Origin: Nageia nagi
Lineage: Eukaryota > Pinophyta
Direction of reading: 5' to 3'
Assembly (NCBI GenBank): GCA_050084985.1
Contig: JBITNC010000001.1
Span: 138,694,001 to 138,758,000 of the forward strand
DNA length: 64,000 nucleotides
Below are positions 56,075 through 64,000 of the stretch, piece by piece. Position numbers and translations under genes: made by a program. Each line of letters starts with the position of its first letter. The stretch's first letter is position 1. Under the pieces are notes generated by a model. It ran no database searches. It was not told the origin of the DNA and saw only the letters and a list, made by a program, of their open reading frames with translations.

Positions 56075-58992
56075 TACTATACCCCACTCTAATTATAGCA
56101 AGGTCAAGACTCTTAATGAAACATCTTTCTTAGAATGCCTTCCTTTGGAATTAGTTTCCAAGTTTTAAAATGGGAAGGTTTTAGTAAGAAATCTTGAATT
56201 ATAGATTGTCTAGAGTATTAATGCTATCCTAGAATTTCCTTATATCCTATCTAGTTTTAGGACATATGAAGCTTTGTATCATCAAAATGTTAATTAGTTC
56301 CTAAATCTCTACTTGAGCACATCTCTCCGCCATATATGCTTGATGGGATAAAATAGACTCACTTCTTAAATATCAAGCAAATGGCATCTACTTTTCTCCT
56401 CACTTTTCCTGATAAATAATGTAGGCATTGAAAGAAATAAATGTAAGGGCAAACCATACAAAATATAATGTCATATTTTCCTAACCTATCACTTATATTG
56501 GGTAGTATATTTCTTTCCCCTACCTTTGATGAATCCTAGGAAAGTTGGATGCACTTAAAAATTTCTCTAATGTGCTTCATTGTGCTTCTAGAAGAAGGTT
56601 GGTATCATTGGCCTAGAATAATGAGTTGAGGGTTCATTTGCTTTAACAACATTTCCTAGGAGCAATTAGTCATGGAGATTAATGAGTTTGGATTGGATTT
56701 GAAGGTGGGCTTCATATTGATGCTTGTACCATTCCAAGGCTCTTTGAGCTACTCTATGGTCACTTGTACTCAATGCCTAAGCACCTTACTCGCCATAAAA
56801 TATTCATTCAATATGATAAAAAATTAAAGCATAAATATTTATTATATACTATGTTTGATCCATTTATCAGTTCAACATTATTGCAGCAACTAGCTATCCA
56901 TATTAGGTATCTTAATATGTATTACTAGTGATCTTTGGATATGATCTGGTATCTCAATCACAACTAAATTTGTATTCATGGTCCTATTAATATGTATATA
57001 AGAGTTAGGATGGCAAAACAATTTATTTCTCTAAAACATTGGGGTGGATTATTATCAAAGATCAATGGAATGATTCTTTATGCGAGTTCTCCCCATCAAT
57101 CCATAGAATAAACATAGATGTGCTCCTTAGTGGTGTCATTATCCAAGGAAATCCATTACCTTCTCTAACTTATTAAGGTGATCCATTCAAAATTTCAAAA
57201 TAAGGGGGAAAAATGAGTTTGAGAACCTCTAGGGGTACTTCATTGTGGAAATCAAACTTTGTCATAATTATTTCAAGCAAATGAATGGTTTATGGATATA
57301 TAAAAATTCTCATTAGGCCTTATTACAATAAAAATACACCTATTATAATAGAGCTTTAAAACTTTAGCATCATTATAGAACCAAACCATGGTTGTTTTAT
57401 TGTTTTGTAAACAAGCATGAATTTATGATCTTTATAGTGTCGAGAAAGGTAACGTAAAACATGAATTAATGAATTAAAGTGACAAATGATTTTTTTTCCT
57501 AGTTAAGGATATTATTTCTTTGATATAATTATTTACAATAGATGGTTGTAAAATTGTTGATAAAATGGTAAACTAATAGTAGTTTTTAAGTTAGTAAAAT
57601 ATTAGTTAATTTTTAAAAAGGTGTCTATAAAAGATATAATTTTGAAAGTTTTAACGAACCTAATTTTTGACAGGTAATGTTTAGTTTATAGTCATATTTA
57701 TATGAATTGGTCATACACTTGATGTATGACATTGTGAATCATAAAATCTTTCTCTATAATTAGGGAAAGGAGGTAGCTTTAGAGAAAATGTAAAACCTCA
57801 AGAGATCACAAATAGAGTATAACTTAGTTGATTATGGCATTCTTGCATGAAATTGATTGAAAGAAAAGGAATGTATGGATGATACATGGTGCATTTAGGG
57901 TAGGATGCATTATGGTCATAAGAAGAGTTATCCTGATCCTCAATTGCTTGAAAAATCTTTCTTAGTACTAATAATAAACAATTCTTGGATCCTTGGGATG
58001 ATAATGAAAAAGGAGGATGGCATACACTAATTAGATGAAGATGAATCGAAGACCCTCTATGATATAGTGTACATGGATGAACATTCCACATGTTGATGAA
58101 ATTAATATATTGTATTAATCTTTATGCAATACATGTTGTATATTATAGACTCATTTTATTAATACCTTCATAATGTATGATAGGTCAAAAGAGAAGGCCA
58201 TTGTTATATAGATCAATTATGAAAATAAATGTAATTATGTAGATAGTCCATTCTTCTGCATGATAAGTATTTATAATAAAAACCTAAGTATGACTTATTG
58301 TTTATGCTTTTAAAGGGATGTACATAATTTATGAGATTATTTTAAATAAGTGATATTTTGAAAATGATGGAAAAATCATAATTTGCTAAATATAATTATT
58401 TATTTGAACATTTTAATAGGGTTAGTTTGATAAGACAATCACTCTAGAGAAATGGTAAGCTTGCAAACAAACTAGTAAATCAAAATAAAAATTAAAGGGA
58501 TAATAAAAGAATTAGGATTTGAAGATCTAATAAGAAAATCAATATCTTAGTGATTATGATGATTACACTCTAGCATGAAACTAGTTAGAAAACATTCAAA
58601 TATGATGATAAATAGAAATAAAGTGATTAAGATCTAATAGCAAACATAGGTTCAAGATTGGGTAAGTAAAACATTTAATGAGCCACCAAACCTAGCCCAA
58701 TGATTATATAATGAATAACTACTTCAAAATTCAAAGTGATGTACTCATTATGAAAGGAAAATAGTACTCAAGTAAAAACTAAAGCATGATCATCAGAAGA
58801 TATCTCACTCAAGTGAGTTGGGCTTACATGGTGAATGTTTGCTAGTACTTAGCTAGGGATGAAAATATCTAGAGATATTGCAAAGAACTAAAATATATTG
58901 TCAATGTGGGATATGTGTTGCACTGTTATTGACCCTCACATAAGAATTAATTATAAAATAAAGAAATTAAAATTTTTGGTTTTTGTATAGTG
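56075..58992. mobile_element. P repeat, copy 5, full length (2,918 bp), possible CACTA-like element
   Basis: Left end TACTATACCCC (one change from CACTATACCCC) and right end GTATAGTG at 58,985-58,992. Collinear with 44,479-47,495 along its length. The right flank is again the U-box-associated sequence. No target duplication is seen (AGA left, GGG right). Confidence 0.4.
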
Positions 58993-58999
58993 GGGTAGC

Positions 59000-59660
59000 A
59001 TAACAACTTCAAATATATCAATTATATTTAAAACTATGCATTTTATATCTAATTATCATATTTTTTAAATACTTGTTTTATTTTCTTCACCATTGAAAAT
59101 ATCACTAGCATTCATTAAAAAATATAAAATATCATGTAAAAAAAATCTAAATATAATCATACATGAATTTATTTATTAAACAAATAAACAACATGCTTGA
59201 GCTCATTCACTACTAAGAAAGTTATAGCAAAATATACCTTTACTTATGTTTAGCTTTATTTATAAGTGACTATGTTCAAAACCCTTCGAGGTTAAGAGAA
59301 ATATTATTTAACTAAGTATTCAGTGGTCAAGGGAAACTATGAAAAATGTATTTACCACTACACTTAGATTTCTATTAGGTAGCTTTAGTCCTTCAATAAT
59401 TGCAAAAATGGCAATCATAAATGGACATCACAATTCACATATACAATGTGAATTTGGCCTTTTGTTATACATGAGATATATAATGACTAATATTATAACC
59501 TATTTTCCCACAAGCTTCAAAAAAGTTCTTACCTTATGTCAAGCTCTTGCAAATGTAGGCAATACAATAACATTATCCTTGTTACAAGCTGATCCTAAAT
59601 GGATCAAATCAATAAGAATATGCATAATAGATTGATTTTCAATATCAATTGCACCTTCAT
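59000..59660 (-). pseudogene. U-box/ARM pseudogene, 3' fragment
   Basis: The flank (59,000-59,240) and the C-terminal part (59,340-59,660) match 62,220-62,520 and 62,700-63,100 respectively. It is more diverged than the copies at the two window ends and covers only the last part of the gene; the diagnostic ARM signatures are outside it. Assignment rests on similarity to the better-preserved copies. Confidence 0.55.
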
Positions 59661-59739
59661 TGTTTGGTTATTTTATTATTCCATAACATTTAACAACTTT
59701 TTTTACTACTACTTTGACAAAAGAAGGCAAATAGAACTA

Positions 59740-60280
59740 TAATAAATCAAAACCACAAAAATAAAGGTAAATTTAACAAGGTTCATCCAAAGTGGACTAT
59801 GTATTCATAGAAACCTTCAATCCTATTTCAATTCCTCTTCCAAGAAACCAAGAAATACATAAATAATATAATCTTGTTGTAATCCACCTCTTTTGTACAA
59901 CAAAACCTCACTACAACAATAGATTCTCACTCTCTAATAATATCTCAAACACAAACTACAATTTAAATTCACACCAAGGTAATCAATGCTAAGAATCAAA
60001 ACCTTCCCATAACCATGCACAACCCATTGAGGAATATATCCTCAGACTACATGAATACCTTACAGAAAGTCTAATGTATATAAAATACATTATATTTTTG
60101 CACAATGGTTGGAGGATCCCATCCTAATTTATAATTTGGTTGATTTCATATCTTATAAGTTGTATTTAATATCATCTCATATCTCAAATAAGCACCACTT
60201 GATCATAGCTTTGATGATAGCTATGAATCACCAATTTTCTTTCCTCTATGAGTGATCCCTCTTTTATCTTGGGACACTCT
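59740..60280 (-). mobile_element. Possible copia-type LTR fragment
   Basis: The stretch aatttaacaaggttcatcca at 59,769-59,788 followed by ctatgtattcat resembles the ggttcactcaacaa...ctacatcc block of the LTRs at 6,541 and 35,606. The order of further landmarks is also similar. No partner LTR or primer site is present. Confidence 0.3.
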
Positions 60281-60291
60281 TAATAATATAG

Positions 60292-60292
<1 letters not shown>

Positions 60293-60382
<90 letters not shown>

Positions 60383-60383
60383 T
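60293..60383. repeat. (ATT)n microsatellite, about 30 units
   Basis: About 91 uninterrupted bases of ATT/TAT repeat. An apparent poly-leucine reading frame across it is an artefact of the repeat. Confidence 0.98.
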
Positions 60384-60540
60384 CAATCCCTAGGGTTCTC
60401 AACACCAACATTTTTTTCTATTTATATTTATTCTCTTACATTGCCATTACATACATTAAATATACCAAAGAACAAATATTACACATCATATATAATTTAG
60501 TTGATAAGAAATGAATTTATTCTATTGTATTTTAATATTT

Positions 60541-60960
60541 AGAAGAGGAACAAATTATAATAATATCAAGAAGTCATTTATTTCCTTTTGTGATAGATGA
60601 AAGTACAAATCATAGTTTGGCAAAGTACCTTGTAGTATATGGTACTTTTTTAGATTCATATGAAGTAGAGCCACCATTTTCACAATTAATAAGCTTTTAA
60701 ATATTTATATTGGGAAAGAAAAAAATATTAAATGATGTAGTTAATAATTTAAAAGATTAAAGGGGAATTTCAAGTGATGGTTTGCTAGCAGTTTCTATAG
60801 ATGTGCATCATAAATGGTTAGAAATTAAAATGTATTTATAACATCTTCAAAAAGAGATGTACCAAATTTAATTGATATTCATTACATTGTTCATCATGAA
60901 GATTTAGAAGAAACATATGCTTTTAGAAAAATACTTGAAATATTATATGTTGAGAAATAA
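60541..60960 (+). pseudogene. hAT-like transposase remnant, right copy
   Basis: Plus strand. 60,580-60,690 reads FPFVIDESTNHSLAKYLVVY, with the DEST motif typical of the catalytic region of hAT/ZBED-type transposases. Further on, SSDGLLAVSIDVHHKW and, near 60,848-60,915, KRDVPNLIDIHYIVHHEDLE fit the K-R-D-V-P-N-L-I..HC.IHRE pattern of the family, with the Cys changed to Tyr. Several frame changes separate these blocks and terminal repeats were not found. It lies 3.3 kb from the U-box/ARM gene, in the same relation as at the left end of the window. Confidence 0.6.
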
Positions 60961-61039
60961 GCTAATAAAATTTAGTCTTGAATCCAACATTCTACCAAAG
61001 GACATAATAAGATTCTTGCCTTACAAGAACATATGCAAT

Positions 61040-62690
61040 TACGAGATTATTGCCTTCATATATTGTTATCTTCAACTAACAACTTTTCATTTTCATGAAA
61101 ATATTCCCATATTCCATGAAGAATATTGAGGCTCTCATCAATTTATGACTCTCTCCTTGAGATATGAAAGGAGGAAAATATCCATCTAGCATGATGAACA
61201 TGAAATTATTTCATTAAGCTATGATTGTCTCTTATTAAGTGTTATTATATATATTTTATTTCATGTACTTATAATCATATCATTTTAATTAATATAGTAA
61301 GGTTTACATTTATTTACATAATTTGGTACTACTATTTAATTTGTATGAAGAGTTAGTTTTTATTATTATTTTCATCCTAACATTATGTTTAATACTAAGA
61401 AGAACCAAAAATATTGGTTGAAATTTATTTGTAGTATACTTTAACCCTTTATAAGTTCCAAATTTAATTTATAAATTTAAAGTTAAATCATCATTCTTAA
61501 AAAATTTACATGCATCATTCTTAAAAAATTTACATGTATTTAATAAGATTTTCTATTATTATCTTTTTCTTTTAGTAAAATATAATTTTGCATTCTACTT
61601 TTTCTTCTCTTACAAAAATATTTCTATTGAAAATAAAAATATCAATGGTATAATTTTGTTATATTTTTTTTTACATAGTATTAATTGGTGGGTATATTGG
61701 TTTATCCTACATATATGAAAATGGATATAGAAATAAAGCATCATCTTATGGAAGTACTTAGATAATAGTCCTATTAAAATATTAAAACACATGATGTATA
61801 AATTAATTTTACATGAACAAGGAAATAAGCGAGTTGTTCTCTAAGGTAATAACAAATGGGGCTACACACCTTATATACATTAACCAAAAAATGCTAGTTC
61901 TGTGACTTACCTTTTACCTTGTACAAAGGAGGATCAAGATTATCATTCAAAGGAATTGTTGCTTATACATTATTGAGAGAGATGTTTAATTTTGATTGGA
62001 TGGAAGATTTTTATATTATAATACCAAATATATCAATTATGTTTAAAACTATACCTTCATCCATTGATTTTATTCAATTTTGATAAAGAAATATAACTTT
62101 AATATTGAGCTCAACACTTCTACTTTTGTATAAGATTGTATATTCTTAATAAATTGTGATTATCTAAATGCACATTATATGATTATATGCATCTTATTAT
62201 ATGCTAGATCTAATCAACATTCACCGTAAATGCTTATTGTTTGATGGTCCTCACCTTATTATCATTGAGAATTTAAAACTATTAGAGGACTTAATCTCAT
62301 TGTATGCTAGATCTAATCAACATTCACCCTAAATACTCATTGTTTGATGGTCTTCACCTTATTATCCCAAGAGAAAATGTCATTAACGTTCATAAAAAAT
62401 AGAAAATATAGCTTCCTTCCAACTTGAAATTATCAGCTAGGTAATAAGATATCAATCAAAGGATAATCACACTTACCTTGTTTTGGCTTCAATAAACTCA
62501 TAATATAGAATATGCTTGAGCTCACTCACTATTGGGAAAGTTATAGAAGAATGTACCAAAACACAAAAGTAACTGCTTTACTTATCTTTAGATTTATTTT
62601 TAAGAGAGCAATTTCATGATTCTTTGAGGTTGAGCGATATGCTGTTCTAACTAAATATTCAATGCCCAAGAGGGAAGTAAAAACCATTTC
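61040..62690. repeat. AT-rich shared flank module, right copy
   Basis: Collinear with 200-3,100 of the left end but lacking the 906-bp inverted-repeat element (empty site at 61,122-61,136). About 400 bases at 61,460-61,880 are not in the left copy and include a two-copy 24-base direct repeat at about 61,490-61,537. A second local duplication of about 120 bases lies around 62,198-62,350 (agatctaatcaacattcacc twice). No gene was found. Confidence 0.55.
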
Positions 62691-62699
62691 TTGAGTTTA

Positions 62700-64000
62700 A
62701 AACTTAGGTTTATTTCAGGTAGCTTTACTCCTATAGCAATTGCCAAAATGGAAATCACAAATGGACGTCGTAATTCACATATGCAATGTGAGTTTGTCGT
62801 TCTGGTGTACAAGGGACATAAAATCACTAATGTTCTAACTTATGGAATACGTTCTCCTTTGTTGACAATCTTCAAAAGAGTTCATGTCTTCCATCTGGTT
62901 CTTGCAATGCCATTCTGTGCAAGTTTAACTATGTCATTATATACAGCAAGCTGCGATGTTGTCCATAAATGATAGGAATCATTTATACCCAATGCAAGCA
63001 ATACAACAACAACAATCTCCTTGCCACGAGATGAGCCTAAATGGATCAAATTAACAAGAATATGAATAGCAGATTAATTTTCAATGGTAATACTACCTTC
63101 CTGATGATTAGTGAGTATTGCAAGAATAGTAAGAACGTCATCCACAATTCCAATGGTTTGCTCAACAATAATTCCATAAAAGTAGGAACAACTCTAGCAG
63201 AGACAGCCCAAACTTTGTTTCATTGGTAAATGAATAAACTGAAGAGAGGAGTAGTAGAACCCTTCTTCTCCTTGGAGTTTCATCTCAAAGTAGATCAACT
63301 AAAGGAGGGATAGCTCCTGAAGCTCCAATACTAATTTTGTTCTCATCCACAACAGATAGTCTAGGAAGACTCGTAGCAGCATTTTCTCTTGCTTCTATGC
63401 TACTATGCTTTATTACTTTTATTAAGTAGCTAATAGGTCATGCTTGAACAGTTAGTCCTTTGTTACTACTATCAATAGATAAATTTAGAAGATCTATCAC
63501 TTCATGCTGTTGGGTTGCAACACAACTTGATGATAACAATTGTAGTAAGTTTGGAATAGCTCCAGCCTTGGCAATTAAAAGCCTCTTATCTGAAATTCTC
63601 TTTGCAAGTAGGTAAATTTCTTGTGCAGCAGTTCTTTACACATCTGCTTTTCTACATGAAAGTTTTAAACTAAAATATATATTCCTTATTGATATTCGAA
63701 AGGAATATGAGATGTTAGTGGATGTACCAGACCGATTGGGACCTGCTCTACTCGGAACTTCAACACCATGTTTTTCACACCATTGAACAATCGAGCTTTA
63801 AAGAACATAATTTGGTGTTAAGAGTTAGGTGAGACAAGACTTGCTTGGTTTTGACGCATGTTTTATGGCTTCTATCAAACTATTTCTGAATGCTTGATTG
63901 ATCACATGGTAAAACATTATGATAAATTTCTTAATTCCTATTTGGGTAAGAAATTATCCTTTTTCTATAATATGCTCTTCATGGTAAAACGGAAATTTAG
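62700..64000 (-). pseudogene. U-box/ARM-repeat E3 ubiquitin ligase (PUB12/13/14 type) pseudogene, right copy (cut by window edge)
   Basis: Minus strand, better preserved than the left copy. Near 63,910-63,850 the U-box reads CDQSSIQK, a stop in place of Trp, then HKTCVKTK (family CERSTIQKWLD..HKTCPKTQ). LSHLTL-TPNYVL and IVQWCEKHGVEVPSRAG follow at 63,840-63,735, the U-box end that docks the E2 enzyme plus linker. ARM repeats at 63,600-63,290 include [41 protein letters not shown] and IGASGAIP. Stops (one within the TPNYVL..SIVQW segment, one after TVQA) and frameshifts (one before TPNYVL) inactivate it. The upstream part lies beyond the window. Confidence 0.85.

Noticed and set aside
44479-58992. 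P repeats as an endogenous virus or long LTRs
   Set aside because: No capsid, movement-protein or polymerase motifs are visible, and the ends lack a primer site or polypurine tract.
60252-60500. An 82-codon frame with a long poly-leucine run
   Set aside because: Produced by the (ATT)n microsatellite; no independent coding signal.
1-64000. tRNA, rRNA, telomere or organelle-derived sequence
   Set aside because: No cloverleaf-forming gene, rRNA core, telomere repeat array or recognisable plastid or mitochondrial gene was seen. Matches to tRNA-Met are short retrotransposon primer sites.

Overview
This window looks like intergenic nuclear DNA from a large, repeat-rich plant genome. It is about 70% A/T by eye. 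No complete protein-coding gene was found. Everything recognisable is a pseudogene or a transposable element: plant U-box/ARM and BPS1/ROH1-type gene remnants, Ty1-copia and Ty3-gypsy retrotransposons, a LINE, a hAT-like transposase piece, and small LTR and inverted-repeat elements. The gene families and the initiator-tRNA-Met primer sites point to a seed plant. The gene-poor, old-retroelement character would suit a conifer or other gymnosperm, but the sequence alone does not settle this.

Layout. (1) 1-4.3 kb: a hAT-like remnant, a shared AT-rich flank carrying a 906-bp inverted-repeat element, and a U-box/ARM (PUB-type) pseudogene on the minus strand. The same arrangement recurs at 60.5-64 kb without the 906-bp element, so the two ends of the window are an old duplication about 60 kb apart. 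(2) 4.8-39.2 kb: three decayed copies of one tandem unit. Each unit is built from a BPS1/ROH1-like pseudogene on the minus strand, its upstream flank, a Ty3-gypsy-related block, a non-autonomous copia-type LTR element with about 1-kb LTRs, and an older coding copia element on the plus strand. BPS1-like copies lie at 5.07, 8.7, 15.05 and 28.52 kb, and isolated downstream flanks show that more once existed. A 100-N gap at 17,187-17,286 interrupts the second unit. The sequence right of the gap, to about 27 kb, carries a dense error-like pattern of short homopolymers. (3) 39.2-40.3 kb: a LINE reverse-transcriptase remnant on the minus strand. (4) 40.4-59 kb: five copies of an unidentified 2-3 kb repeat, called P here, separated by two copies of a Ty3-gypsy LTR; two P copies are bounded by CACTATAC/GTATAGTG. 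(5) 59-60.5 kb: a third U-box/ARM-associated fragment, an LTR-like stretch and a long (ATT)n microsatellite.

The genes do not work together as a system. The value of the window is in its history: paralogous empty sites, target-site duplications and shared junctions allow insertions, deletions and duplications to be ordered. I found no evidence of a novel biological system. The most informative items are a 269-bp miniature LTR retrotransposon with perfect target-site duplication inside a BPS1-like pseudogene, the 906-bp inverted-repeat element with its empty site, the complete non-autonomous copia element, the unclassified P family, a 22-bp palindromic tandem array, and the suspect assembly segment.
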